A DNA stretch of 64,000 bases. It comes from JBBDIP01 sp040880305 (GTDB lineage Bacteria > Bacillota > Sulfobacillia > Fermentithermobacillales > Fermentithermobacillaceae). The translations under genes were made by a program, and so were the position numbers. Where the stretch lies: contig JBBDIP010000059.1 of NCBI GenBank assembly GCA_040880305.1, positions 1-64,000 of the forward strand, read 5' to 3'. How positions within the stretch are numbered: position 1 is the first letter of the stretch; the number at the start of each line of letters is the position of its first letter. Shown one piece after another: positions 34,009-42,669 of the stretch. The notes beneath the pieces were generated by a model that worked only from the letters and a program-made list of their open reading frames with translations, searched no databases and had not been told where the DNA came from.

Positions 34009-34881
34009 TTGAGGAGACGACCGATCGGCTCTTTGCGTACTGCTGCGAGCGAGCCAAGGATGCCGGAGGCTAGCGGGACAGAGGCCGCCGGGATAGAGGC
34101 TGTTGGGACGAAGGCTGGCGGAGCGGGGACGCTTCCCAAGAGGCTTTACCTCTATGATATGACATGGCCTGAAGTTAAGACGGCGCTGCCTGGCGTGAAG
34201 GTGGCTATCATCCCGACCGGCTCAACGGAGCAGCACGGTCCCCACGGGACATTCGAGGTCGACACCGCTCGTGCCAGGGAGTTTTCGCTGAGGCTGGCGG
34301 ACCGGGTGTACCCGAGCGCGCTGGTCACACCTTGCGTGCACTTCGGAATATCCCCGCATCACATGCACTTCCCGGGCACCATCTCGCTCACGGCTGAGAC
34401 CTTCACCCAGGTCCTCATGGACGTGGCGCGGTCCTTGTACCAACACGGCATCCGCAGGTTCTTGTTCGTGAACGGGCACGGAGGCAACCGGCCCGCTCTA
34501 ACCATCGCGATGAACCGGCTACGGCACGAGTTGGGCGTCCGGGCGGCAGTAGCCTCGCCGACCACGGTGGCGGCCGACATCATCAAGGAGCGGGTCTCCT
34601 CGCCCATCACCGGACACGCTTGCGAGAGCGAGATGTCACAGGTCCTCTACCTGTACCCGCAGGCGATGAAGAAGGAGAGAGCCGAGAAGGGCAAGATCCG
34701 CGAAGAAATCCAGGCCTCCTACGGCAAACTGGCCGTGGAGGAGGGCCGTTTCTGGGAAGAACTCACCGAGAACGGCGCTCTCGGCGACGCGACGCTTGCC
34801 ACTGCGGAACTGGGCAAGGAAGTCATCGAGGTCGCCCTGGACCGGCTCACGGAGTTTCTCAGAAGGTTCATGGAGAGCTAG
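34009..34881 (+). CDS. Creatininase family protein with low-complexity N-terminus
   Basis: A 290-residue metal-dependent amidase of the creatininase family. Metal ligands lie in IPTGSTEQHGPHGTFEVD near residue 65, NGHGGNRPA near 160, and GHACESEMS near 200. TTG 34009 has AGGGAGG 8 bp before it. Residues 22-36 are three pentapeptide repeats of the form (S/A/V)G(T/I)(E/K)A from a 15-bp DNA tandem repeat at 34072-34116; such a leader is not part of the family and may be a slippage expansion. ATG at 34060 is an alternative start. It follows the DUF6754 operon closely. Confidence 0.85.
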   Translation: MRRRPIGSLRTAASEPRMPEASGTEAAGIEAVGTKAGGAGTLPKRLYLYDMTWPEVKTALPGVKVAIIPTGSTEQHGPHGTFEVDTARAREFSLRLADRVYPSALVTPCVHFGISPHHMHFPGTISLTAETFTQVLMDVARSLYQHGIRRFLFVNGHGGNRPALTIAMNRLRHELGVRAAVASPTTVAADIIKERVSSPITGHACESEMSQVLYLYPQAMKKERAEKGKIREEIQASYGKLAVEEGRFWEELTENGALGDATLATAELGKEVIEVALDRLTEFLRRFMES

Positions 34882-34943
34882 AGCGGGAGCCAGAGCGCGC
34901 GAACCAAAGCAGAAGAACCAAAGCGCGGGAAGCAATTTGGTGG

Positions 34944-34980
34944 GCTGCCCTGCCTTGCGGCGGGGCAGCTTTGCTCTGTT
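34944..34980 (+). terminator. Probable intrinsic terminator after the creatininase gene
   Basis: GCTGCCC at 34944 pairs with GGGCAGC at 34963, followed by TTTGCTCTGTT. It lies 60 bp past the creatininase stop and before the etf operon, so it separates the two units. Confidence 0.6.
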
Positions 34981-35098
34981 GCCCAGCCTGCCGCATTCGG
35001 TTATCCTGTTACTGGTGTTGTATGCGCAGCATATCCTCGCGGCGGGACGCCGGTTCCGCGGACGCAACCAAATCCTTTCACTGGAGAGGGTCTTCTGA

Positions 35099-35890
35099 TT
35101 GAAGATAGTCGCGCTGATGAAGCAAGTCCCCGGCACGAGCGATGTCGCTATCGACCCCGAGAGGGGCACTCTCCGGCGTGAGGGCGTCGCTGTCAAGACT
35201 AACCCGTATGACCTGCATGCTCTTGAAGCCGCCTTGGATGTGAGGGACAAGCTGACCGACGGATCAACGGTTTCGGTGGTCAGCATGGGTCCGCCACAGG
35301 CGGAGGCCGTTATCCGTGAGTCCTACTGGATGGGAGCGGACGGCGGCGCGCTCATGACCGACAGGGCTTTTGCCGGCGCCGACACCCTGGCCACGGCGTT
35401 TGCCTTGAGTCAGGCCCTTAAGAAGCAGGGTTTTGACCTCATCGTGGCCGGGATGCAGTCCACCGACGGCGATACCGCCCAGGTAGGCCCGGGCGTGGCC
35501 GAGTTTTTGGGGATCCCCCACGTTTCCTATGTCCGATCCATCGACGCGGTGAGACCGGACCGGATCGAAGTCACCGCAGACCTTGGGGACCGCTACCTTT
35601 CTCAGGAAGTGCAGCTTCCGTGCCTTATCACTGTAACCAAGGACATAAACCAGCCCAGGCTGCCGTCTTTCCGCAAGCGCAAGGAGACCGCCGGGAGGGC
35701 AGTGGATATTGTGAAAGCAGCCGATCTTCCTCCCTCGGATGAGCAACACCTGGGTCTGGCCGGGTCTCCCACACGGGTGGAGAAGATTTTCCCGCCCAAG
35801 AGGGAGCGCGTGCGAGAAGTATGGGAAGGCCCTTCAGTCGAACTTGCCGGGCGCTTGGCCACCCTCCTGAAGGAGGTGCTGGAGCCTTGA
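35099..35890 (+). CDS. etfB: Electron transfer flavoprotein beta subunit
   Basis: A 263-residue EtfB that binds AMP or a second FAD and passes electrons between a flavin dehydrogenase and another carrier. The start MKIVALMKQVPGTSDV, the NPYDLHALEAAL element near residue 40, the AGMQSTDGDTAQVGP motif near 118 and LPCLITVTKDIN near 178 are typical. TTG start behind GGAGAGGG. It heads an operon with etfA and an FAD-linked dehydrogenase, the set used for lactate or glycolate oxidation in anaerobes. Confidence 0.93.
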   Translation: MKIVALMKQVPGTSDVAIDPERGTLRREGVAVKTNPYDLHALEAALDVRDKLTDGSTVSVVSMGPPQAEAVIRESYWMGADGGALMTDRAFAGADTLATAFALSQALKKQGFDLIVAGMQSTDGDTAQVGPGVAEFLGIPHVSYVRSIDAVRPDRIEVTADLGDRYLSQEVQLPCLITVTKDINQPRLPSFRKRKETAGRAVDIVKAADLPPSDEQHLGLAGSPTRVEKIFPPKRERVREVWEGPSVELAGRLATLLKEVLEP

Positions 35891-36915
35891 GTGAAGCAGC
35901 AAACCTGGACAGGAAGGCCTGGAAAGGCGTCATGGTGTTCGCCGAGTCACACGAAGGACGGTTTGAGCCGGTCACCTTCGAACTCATTGGCAAGGCCCGA
36001 GAACTGGCCGACAAGACCGGGCAGGACGTTATCTGCGTGGCCGTCGGCCACCCTCTGAGTGATATCACGGGCGACCTCCTGCACTACCCGGTGGACCGGG
36101 TTTTGGCATACGACGCGCCCGAGTTCCAGCACTTCGTGGCAGGAGTCTACGCGGCGGCCCTTGAGGACGCCGTACTCCTTGAAAGACCTAGCGTGGTGTT
36201 GATAGGCGCGACGCCGGTCGGCAGGAGCCTGGCGCCAAGAGTGGCGGTGCGGTTCAGGACCGGGCTTACGGCTGACTGCACGGTCTTGGACATCCGCCCC
36301 AACGGCGATCTGGTGCAGACCAGACCCGCCTTCGGCGGCAACATAATGGCAACTATCGTGACTCGGAACGCCCGACCCCAGATGGCCACAGTCCGGCACA
36401 AGGTGATGCCGAGGGCCGAGAGGTTGGAGGCGCCCCGAGGCGCTCTGCTCCCCAAGAGCATAGCCGCCCCGCAGGCTCTGGCAGGATTCACCCGCCACCT
36501 GGCCGCGGTCCGCGTAAAGTCTGAGACCTCGCTCCCCAAAGCCGAATCCATTTCCGATGCCAAGGTCATCGTGGCCTGTGGCAGAGGTATCCGTGCGAAG
36601 GAAGACCTTCAGATGTTCGAGGAACTCGCCGACCGGTTGGGCGGAGTTCTGGCAGGGTCGAGGCCGCTGGTTGAGAAGGGTTGGCTGCCGGCTGCAAGGC
36701 AGGTTGGGCAGAGCGGACGGACAGTCCGTCCCGACCTATATATTGCCTGCGGCATCTCCGGAGCGATCCAGCATGTAGCAGGCATGTCGGGCAGCACGAC
36801 CGTGGTAGCCATCAACCAGGATAAGGACGCCCCGATCTTCGAGACGGCCAACTACGCTTTGGTGGGCGACATGTATGAGATAGTAGGCGAACTCCTCAAA
36901 ACCGGTGGTGCTTAA
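35887..36915 (+). CDS. etfA: Electron transfer flavoprotein alpha subunit
   Basis: A 342-residue EtfA with the FAD-binding C-terminal domain, where AGSRPLVEKGW and a QSGRTVRPDLYIACGISGAIQH run (near residues 255-300) mark the flavin pocket. TTG 35887 with AAGGAGG upstream overlaps the etfB stop by 4 bp, so both subunits are made together. An 11-bp tandem duplication spans its stop codon and the start of the next gene. No extra ferredoxin domain is present at the N-terminus. Confidence 0.93.
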   Translation: MSEAANLDRKAWKGVMVFAESHEGRFEPVTFELIGKARELADKTGQDVICVAVGHPLSDITGDLLHYPVDRVLAYDAPEFQHFVAGVYAAALEDAVLLERPSVVLIGATPVGRSLAPRVAVRFRTGLTADCTVLDIRPNGDLVQTRPAFGGNIMATIVTRNARPQMATVRHKVMPRAERLEAPRGALLPKSIAAPQALAGFTRHLAAVRVKSETSLPKAESISDAKVIVACGRGIRAKEDLQMFEELADRLGGVLAGSRPLVEKGWLPAARQVGQSGRTVRPDLYIACGISGAIQHVAGMSGSTTVVAINQDKDAPIFETANYALVGDMYEIVGELLKTGGA

Positions 36916-36927
36916 GTGGTGCTTAAG

Positions 36928-38340
36928 ATGAGCGCAGGCGGATTTGCCAGGTGTACCGCGAAGGACCTTGATGAGCTCCGAGGGATCTGCGGGGATGACG
37001 CGGTCATCGCGGGCGGACCTCTTCTCGAGGACTATACCCACGACGAGATGGTCGCCGTCAGGAGCTATCCTGACGGCGTGGTATTCCCAAAGGATACGGA
37101 GCAGGTTTCTCGCGTGATGCAGTTCGCGTCGTCGCGGCACATCGCGGTCACGCCCAGGGGAGCAGGCACTGGCCTCTGTGGAGGCGCGGTGCCGGTCGAA
37201 GGCGGGATCGTCCTTTGCCTTTCTCGAATGTCCGCGATATTGGAGATAGACAGGGAGAACCTTACCGCCACCGTCGAGTCGGGAGTGATGCTTATGTCGA
37301 TCCACCAGGCGGTGGAGGCTCAGGGATTCCTCTATGCCCCTGACCCCGGCGAGAAGACCGCCACCATTGGCGGCAACGTCAACACCAACGCCGGCGGGAT
37401 GCGCGCCATCAAGTACGGCGTGACCAGGGACAACATCCGCGGCTTGGAAGTGGTCATGCCGTCGGGCGAGGTCCTTGAGATGGGCGGGAAACACGCCAAG
37501 AACAGCACCGGATACAGTCTCATGAGCTCTTTCATCGGCAGCGAGGGGACCCTGGGCATCGTGACCCGGGCGACCCTCAAGCTGTTCCCGCTGCCCAGGC
37601 AGACCCTTAGCCTGCTGGTACCCTTCAACTCTCTGGGGGACGCCATCCGGACAGTCCCCAGGATACTGGCCACGGGCATTTTGCCCCAGTCCATCGAGTT
37701 CGCCGAGAAGGGCGTCATCGAGGCTTCCGAAAGGTACCTGGGGAAGCGGTTCCCTCACGCTTCCGCCCCCTCATACCTCCTCTTGAGGGTGGACGGCAAT
37801 TCGCCGGCGGAAGTCTCGTCCGCCATGGACCTTGTCGGCGACGCCTGCCTGACCGCGGGAGCGGTTGACGTCCTCATCGCCGACAGTCCCGAGCGGCAAT
37901 CCGCCATCTGGGACGGCCGCGCGGCCTTCCTAGCGGCTCTAAAGAGCGGTAACGAGGTGGATGAGTGCGACGTCGTCCTGCCCAGGAACCGGATCGCCGA
38001 ATTGGTGGAGTACACCAAGGAGGTCTCCGTGGCTGTGGGAGTCAGGATCGAGAGTTTCGGTCACGCGGGGGACGGCAACCTGCACATTTACGTTCTCCGG
38101 GACGGCATGTCCACCGGGGACTGGGAGCGCAAGCTGCCGAAGGCGATGGATCTTCTCTACGAGAAGGGCGACGCCCTCGGTGGCCTGGTGTCGGGCGAGC
38201 ACGGGATCGGGCTGGCGAAGAGGAAGTACATGGCGCGGAACCTTTCCGCCGGTGAACTGGCGCTTATGTTGCGCCTCAAGAAGACGTTCGACCCGGAAGG
38301 CATCCTGAACCCTGGAAAAGTGGTGCTAGAATCATCTTAA
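36928..38340 (+). CDS. glcD: FAD-linked oxidase, glycolate/D-lactate dehydrogenase type
   Basis: A 470-residue flavoprotein of the GlcD/LDH group (FAD_binding_4 plus FAD-oxidase C domain). The FAD loop reads TPRGAGTGLCGGAVPVEGG near residue 75, with KTATIGGNVNTNAGGMRAIKYG near 148 and the C-terminal metal/substrate histidines in SFGHAGDGNLHIY and SGEHGIGLAKR. It directly follows etfBA, as in electron-confurcating lactate dehydrogenases of acetogens, so Etf is its likely electron acceptor. GTG at 36916 is an alternative start. Confidence 0.9.
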   Translation: MSAGGFARCTAKDLDELRGICGDDAVIAGGPLLEDYTHDEMVAVRSYPDGVVFPKDTEQVSRVMQFASSRHIAVTPRGAGTGLCGGAVPVEGGIVLCLSRMSAILEIDRENLTATVESGVMLMSIHQAVEAQGFLYAPDPGEKTATIGGNVNTNAGGMRAIKYGVTRDNIRGLEVVMPSGEVLEMGGKHAKNSTGYSLMSSFIGSEGTLGIVTRATLKLFPLPRQTLSLLVPFNSLGDAIRTVPRILATGILPQSIEFAEKGVIEASERYLGKRFPHASAPSYLLLRVDGNSPAEVSSAMDLVGDACLTAGAVDVLIADSPERQSAIWDGRAAFLAALKSGNEVDECDVVLPRNRIAELVEYTKEVSVAVGVRIESFGHAGDGNLHIYVLRDGMSTGDWERKLPKAMDLLYEKGDALGGLVSGEHGIGLAKRKYMARNLSAGELALMLRLKKTFDPEGILNPGKVVLESS

Positions 38341-38353
38341 GGAGGGCCGCCGA

Positions 38354-39040
38354 ATGGACGCTGTCTTGCGAGGACTCAGCCACCCGCTGATTGGACCGTT
38401 CTACGCCCTTGTTGCGGGCATTCTGACCTCGGCGAGCCCGTGCGCTCTCGCGGCGCTTCCCCTGGTCTTCGGCCACATGGCCGGCTCCACAAATAGGAGC
38501 CGTGTCCCCGACCTAGCCTGGTTCCTTACCGGTCTGACGCTGGCCCTAACCTTCGTGGGTGTTGTCGCGGGCGCGGTCGGCCGTTCCCTCATCCTAAGCA
38601 CACCTTGGTTACGCTGGGTGGCCGGCTTGGCCTTCATCGCCGGAGGGGCCGGATACATGGGGCTTTTCAGCCGTTCCACGACGTGCGGGCCACCGCTGGC
38701 CGGCGGCCTCGGCGCGTCCGCCGCCGTCCCCCGTCCTTTGGCTGGGGCAGCGATGGGCGCTCTGTACGGCGTGTCAGCGTCCCCCTGCTCGACGCCCGCG
38801 CTCTTGGCGATCCTCGCGCTGGTCTCAGCCACCGGCTCGATCTCCAAAGGAGCCGTGCTGCTGTTCTTCTACTCCACAGGCCAATCGTTCCTGGTGGCCG
38901 CGGCGGGCCTCGCTACCTCCGCTTTCCGGGGACTTCTTGAGAGCGCCAAGGGCATGCGGGCTTTGGACTTGCTGCGAAAGGCGGGCGGAGCGGTCATCAT
39001 CGCCTCCGGCCTCTACGTCCTGGCGCGACCGTACCTTTGA
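38354..39040 (+). CDS. CcdA/DsbD-type thiol-reductant membrane protein
   Basis: A 228-residue membrane protein with six helices that carries reducing power from cytoplasmic thioredoxin to the outside. The paired cysteines occur in LTSASPCALAALP near residue 31 and VSASPCSTPALLA near 141, the same SPC-type sites as in CcdA. It starts 13 bp after glcD and is followed by a membrane-bound thioredoxin-like protein, its natural partner. Use in cytochrome c or general disulfide reduction cannot be distinguished. Confidence 0.85.
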   Translation: MDAVLRGLSHPLIGPFYALVAGILTSASPCALAALPLVFGHMAGSTNRSRVPDLAWFLTGLTLALTFVGVVAGAVGRSLILSTPWLRWVAGLAFIAGGAGYMGLFSRSTTCGPPLAGGLGASAAVPRPLAGAAMGALYGVSASPCSTPALLAILALVSATGSISKGAVLLFFYSTGQSFLVAAAGLATSAFRGLLESAKGMRALDLLRKAGGAVIIASGLYVLARPYL

Positions 39041-39065
39041 GCGAAACTGCGGGGAGGTCGTCTGT

Positions 39066-39509
39066 TTGAGGGATGAGCCAACGGCACGACGGATGATATG
39101 GGCCTTTCTCGGGCTGTTGATCGTGATCGGCGTGTTTTGGATCCTGACCTCAAACCGGTTCAACTCCACCGGTACATCCGAGGAAGTGACCGACGTCGGT
39201 CCCCAGACCCTCGCCCAGCTGACTTCAATGGGCAAGCCCGGGATCCTGGAGTTCTACACCACCAATTGCAGTTATTGCGCCAAGATAGCCCCCGAACTGG
39301 TCAAGGTCGACAAGCTGTACGGGGACCGGCTGTTTGTGGTGAAGATGAACGCCGAGAAGTACCCGGCGGAAGCCGCGAAGTACGGTCTTCAGGGCGTCCC
39401 CACGCTGGTCTACTTTGACCCCGCGGGCGTCCCGAAGGCGGTCGTCCCCGGGTATGTGACGTCCGAGGACATTGTGACGACGCTAAAGGGACTGAAGTTG
39501 GTGGAGTGA
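39066..39509 (+). CDS. Membrane-anchored thioredoxin-like protein
   Basis: A 147-residue protein with one N-terminal helix (residues 11-27) and a thioredoxin fold outside the membrane. The active site reads FYTTNCSYCAKIAP, a CxxC with Ser-Tyr inside; the cis-proline is in GVPTLVYFD. TTG 39066 has GGGGAGG 8 bp upstream and is 25 bp after the CcdA-like gene. The pair likely acts as a reductive relay. Confidence 0.87.
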   Translation: MRDEPTARRMIWAFLGLLIVIGVFWILTSNRFNSTGTSEEVTDVGPQTLAQLTSMGKPGILEFYTTNCSYCAKIAPELVKVDKLYGDRLFVVKMNAEKYPAEAAKYGLQGVPTLVYFDPAGVPKAVVPGYVTSEDIVTTLKGLKLVE

Positions 39510-39584
39510 CTGCGTTGGAGGAGTTCGGCCCCTCGTGTGCAATATACTGGTGTGGCTTTGCGTGGCCAGAGCAGGAGGATTCGC

Positions 39585-40463
39585 ATGGGCGACAACCTAA
39601 GGACCGAAGTCCCCTTCACCAAAATGGAGGGTCTGGGCAACGATTACCTGTATATTGACCGTTTCGCCTACAAGCCCGAACACGACTGGGGCGCGCTTTC
39701 CCGGGTCATGGCCGAAAGGCATTTCGGAGCTGGTTCAGACGGCATCATCCTCATCGGGCCGGGAGAGAAAGCCCCTTTCCGCATGCGGATCTTCAATGCC
39801 GACGGGTCCGAGGGCGACATGTGCGGAAACGGGATGCGCTGCTTCGCAAGGTACGTGTACGACCACCGGATTACCTCCGACACCGACTTTCTGGTTGAGA
39901 CCCGCCACGGACTCATCCATCCGGTCCTAAACGTGAGGGACGGGCAGGTCCTGAGCATTTCAGTCGACATGGGGATACCGGTCTTCGGCCGCAAGGACAT
40001 CCCACTCTCCAAACTGGACGGACCCGAGCCGGTCGTTGACGAACCGGTGGAGGTGGACGGCCAGGTCCTTCGGGGGACCGCGCTTTCCGCGGGGAATCCT
40101 CACTGCATATTCTTTGTAGACGACGTCTGGAAAGTCGATCTGGAGCGCATAGGGCCCAAACTCGAGCGTCACCCGCTCTTCCCAAGGAAGGCCAACATCG
40201 AGTTTGTCGCGGTCAAGTCCAAGACAGACATGGACATGAGAGTTTGGGAGAGAGGTTCTGGCATCACGCTGGCCTGCGGTACCGGGGCATCCGCCGTAGT
40301 GGTCGCGGCCGCGCTTAACGGGTATGCGGAAAGGGACGTCCCGGTGACTGTGCGCCTGCCGGGAGGCCCCCTCACGGTCGAGTGGAAAGGCGACAATCAC
40401 ATCTGGCAGACAGGTCCTGCCAAGGAAGTGTACACGGGGGTGTTCTTCTATGAAGCTCGCTAA
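39585..40463 (+). CDS. dapF: Diaminopimelate epimerase
   Basis: Turns LL- into meso-diaminopimelate for lysine and peptidoglycan. The 292-residue protein has both catalytic cysteines: DMCGNGMRCFARY near residue 82 and ITLACGTGASA near 230. ATG 39585 has GCAGGAGGAT upstream. It overlaps dapL by 14 bp, which makes a two-step DapL-DapF block. Confidence 0.95.
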   Translation: MGDNLRTEVPFTKMEGLGNDYLYIDRFAYKPEHDWGALSRVMAERHFGAGSDGIILIGPGEKAPFRMRIFNADGSEGDMCGNGMRCFARYVYDHRITSDTDFLVETRHGLIHPVLNVRDGQVLSISVDMGIPVFGRKDIPLSKLDGPEPVVDEPVEVDGQVLRGTALSAGNPHCIFFVDDVWKVDLERIGPKLERHPLFPRKANIEFVAVKSKTDMDMRVWERGSGITLACGTGASAVVVAAALNGYAERDVPVTVRLPGGPLTVEWKGDNHIWQTGPAKEVYTGVFFYEAR

Positions 40464-41604
40464 GAGAATGGGTAACGTAGCTCCGTACCTTTTCGCCACC
40501 ATGAACGCAACTAAGGCCCGGCTCCGCGAGCAGGGAGTGGACATAATCGACATGTCCATCGGCGACCCTGACATGCCGACGCCCGGTCACATCATTGACC
40601 GGCTGTCCCAGGCGGCGAGGAACCCCGCAAACCACAGGTACCCGCCCTACGAGGGGACTCTCGGCTTCAAGACCGCGGTGGCCAACTACTACGCCAAGCG
40701 GTTCGGTGTCAAATTGGACCCGAAGTCTGAGGTCATGACCCTTATCGGTTCAAAGGAGGGCCTCACTCACCTGATCTGGGCCATGGTGGGGGAGGGGCAG
40801 TACGCGTTGCTGCCGGACCCGGCCTATCCGGTGTACAGCACTCAGGTGGGGCTCGCGGGAGGGTCTGTCCACAAGATGCCCCTCTACGAGAAGAACGGCT
40901 ACCTGCCCGTTCTGGAGGACATCCCCAGCGACATCGCGGCCAAGGCGTCGATCATGTTCCTGAATTACCCCAACAACCCGACTGCCGGTGTCGCTGACCT
41001 CGGATTCTTCAAGAAAGCGGCGGACTTCTGCAAGCAATACGACATCGTGCTGTGCCACGACGCCGCCTATGTTGATGTCGGATTTGACGGGTTCGTGCCA
41101 CCCAGCGCCCTGCAGGCTTCCAGGTTCCAGGTCGTTGAGACCTACTCGCTCTCCAAGCCCTTCAACATGACGGGATGGAGGATAGCCGCCATAGTGGGCG
41201 ACGCGGACGTCATCTCCAAGAGCGTCGGCATCATAAAGACCAACACCGATTCCGGCCAGTTCAACGCCATCCAGGAGGCGGGCGAGGCAGCCCTGGGCGC
41301 GGAACCGGAGAAGTACATTGCCGCCAACGTGGCGGCCTATCAGGAGCGCAGGGACATCATGGTGGACGCACTGCGCAAGGCCGGCTTCGCCGTTGATCCA
41401 CCCAAAGGAGCCTTCTACCTCTGGGTCCACGTCCCGGCGGGGGAGACGTCCGAGTCCTACGCCGCCAAGGTGCTGCAGAAGACGGGCATCTTGGTCACGC
41501 CCGGGAGCGCATATGGCAAATGCGGCGAGGGCTACGTAAGGGCTTCTCTTTCCGTGCCGACGGACCGGATCAAGGAGGCCGCGAAACGCCTGACGGGAGT
41601 GTAG
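40450..41604 (+). CDS. dapL: LL-diaminopimelate aminotransferase
   Basis: A 384-residue class I/II PLP aminotransferase that forms LL-DAP directly from tetrahydrodipicolinate. The Schiff-base lysine is in TYSLSKPFNMTGWR near residue 236, with NYPNNPTAG near 174. Such proteins can be hard to tell from other aspartate-family enzymes, but overlap with dapF by 14 bp supports DapL. The succinylase/acetylase route genes are not seen here. It would bypass them. Confidence 0.9.
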   Translation: MKLAKRMGNVAPYLFATMNATKARLREQGVDIIDMSIGDPDMPTPGHIIDRLSQAARNPANHRYPPYEGTLGFKTAVANYYAKRFGVKLDPKSEVMTLIGSKEGLTHLIWAMVGEGQYALLPDPAYPVYSTQVGLAGGSVHKMPLYEKNGYLPVLEDIPSDIAAKASIMFLNYPNNPTAGVADLGFFKKAADFCKQYDIVLCHDAAYVDVGFDGFVPPSALQASRFQVVETYSLSKPFNMTGWRIAAIVGDADVISKSVGIIKTNTDSGQFNAIQEAGEAALGAEPEKYIAANVAAYQERRDIMVDALRKAGFAVDPPKGAFYLWVHVPAGETSESYAAKVLQKTGILVTPGSAYGKCGEGYVRASLSVPTDRIKEAAKRLTGV

Positions 41605-41647
41605 GTTCGCCCGCAGAGCGCGCGCAAGGCCCGCAACTGGAGAGACA

Positions 41648-42631
41648 ATGTCGCAGCTGACCGCTGACCTATTGCTGCTGTTGGTCACCCTGGCGTGGGG
41701 GACCACGTTCGTCATAGTCAAGGAAACCATCGCCGAAATGGGACCGCTGACGTTCATCGCGGTGCGTTTTCTCATAGCCGGCCTAGTTCTGCTATTGTGG
41801 TACGTGACTACGAAGATGCGCGGGGGTGGTGGGGCCGGCAGGCGCGGCAGGACAGACGTGGCGGCCGAGACTCTTTCCGCGGCGAGCAGTGATGGTGCGT
41901 GCTCCACGGTCTTTGGCGAGTCCTCCCGTGGGTTCTCTTGTGAGTTCCTTCTCGGGGCCGTGCTCACCGGGTTTGCCCTGTTCTTCTCCTACGCTACCCA
42001 GACCCTCGGTCTCGTCACCGTCGCGGCCGGCAAAGCCGCTTTCATCACCGGCCTCTACGTGGTGATCGTCCCCGTAGCCGCCAGGGCGTTCCTCAAGGCG
42101 TCGCCGGACCGCGCGTCAGTGGCGGGCGTCATCCTTGCTACGATTGGCCTGGGTCTGCTTTCGCTGAAACTGCCGCTGCAAGTCGCTCCCGGCGACTTTC
42201 TGGTCTTCTTGTGCGCCATCGGCTTTTCAGCCCATATCCTGCTGGTTGGGCACTATTCGGAGCGAGGGAACACCGTCCTGTTCGCTGCCATTCAGCTATT
42301 GGTGGTCTCAGCCGGTTCCTTTGTCTACGCAGCCATCATGGAGCGTCCGTTGGTCGTGCCGCCTACGGCTTGGGGAGCCATCTTGTTCACCGCGATAGCC
42401 GCGACCTCATTTGCATTCCTCGCGCAGACAGCCGTACAGCGCTTCACTTCGGCTACCCACACCGCTCTAATCTTTTCGGCCGAGCCCGTCTTTGGCGCGA
42501 TTTTCGCTTGGTTGGTGGCCGGCGAGGTGCTGGCCGCTCGTGAGATAGTTGGCGCCATTTGCATCCTGACCGGGATGTTGGTGTCGGAGTCAGGCTTGTT
42601 TAGGAGACCGCACCGGCAAAGCGCCCAGTAG
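41648..42631 (+). CDS. EamA/DMT family transporter
   Basis: A 327-residue membrane protein with ten predicted helices in two EamA halves; the first has TLAWGTTFVIVKETIAEMGPL, the second FLAQTAVQRFTSATHTALI. Such proteins export metabolites or amino acids. A polar loop of about 45 residues rich in Gly, Arg, Ser and Ala lies after helix two (residues 56-100), longer than usual. It is 43 bp after dapL in the same direction and could be a lysine or other amino acid exporter, but that is a guess. Confidence 0.85.
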   Translation: MSQLTADLLLLLVTLAWGTTFVIVKETIAEMGPLTFIAVRFLIAGLVLLLWYVTTKMRGGGGAGRRGRTDVAAETLSAASSDGACSTVFGESSRGFSCEFLLGAVLTGFALFFSYATQTLGLVTVAAGKAAFITGLYVVIVPVAARAFLKASPDRASVAGVILATIGLGLLSLKLPLQVAPGDFLVFLCAIGFSAHILLVGHYSERGNTVLFAAIQLLVVSAGSFVYAAIMERPLVVPPTAWGAILFTAIAATSFAFLAQTAVQRFTSATHTALIFSAEPVFGAIFAWLVAGEVLAAREIVGAICILTGMLVSESGLFRRPHRQSAQ

Positions 42632-42669
42632 TTGACCAGCCCAGAGGGCTTGGGCTGCATGCAGCTTGG

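Noticed and set aside
39543..39548. TATACT before dapF as a promoter -10
   Set aside because: No acceptable -35 at 16-19 bp and no extended -10; left out as unsupported.
40750..41967. A 405-codon open frame on the minus strand
   Set aside because: Antisense to dapL and to the EamA gene; composition and repeats of Arg/Gly/Val fit a shadow frame.
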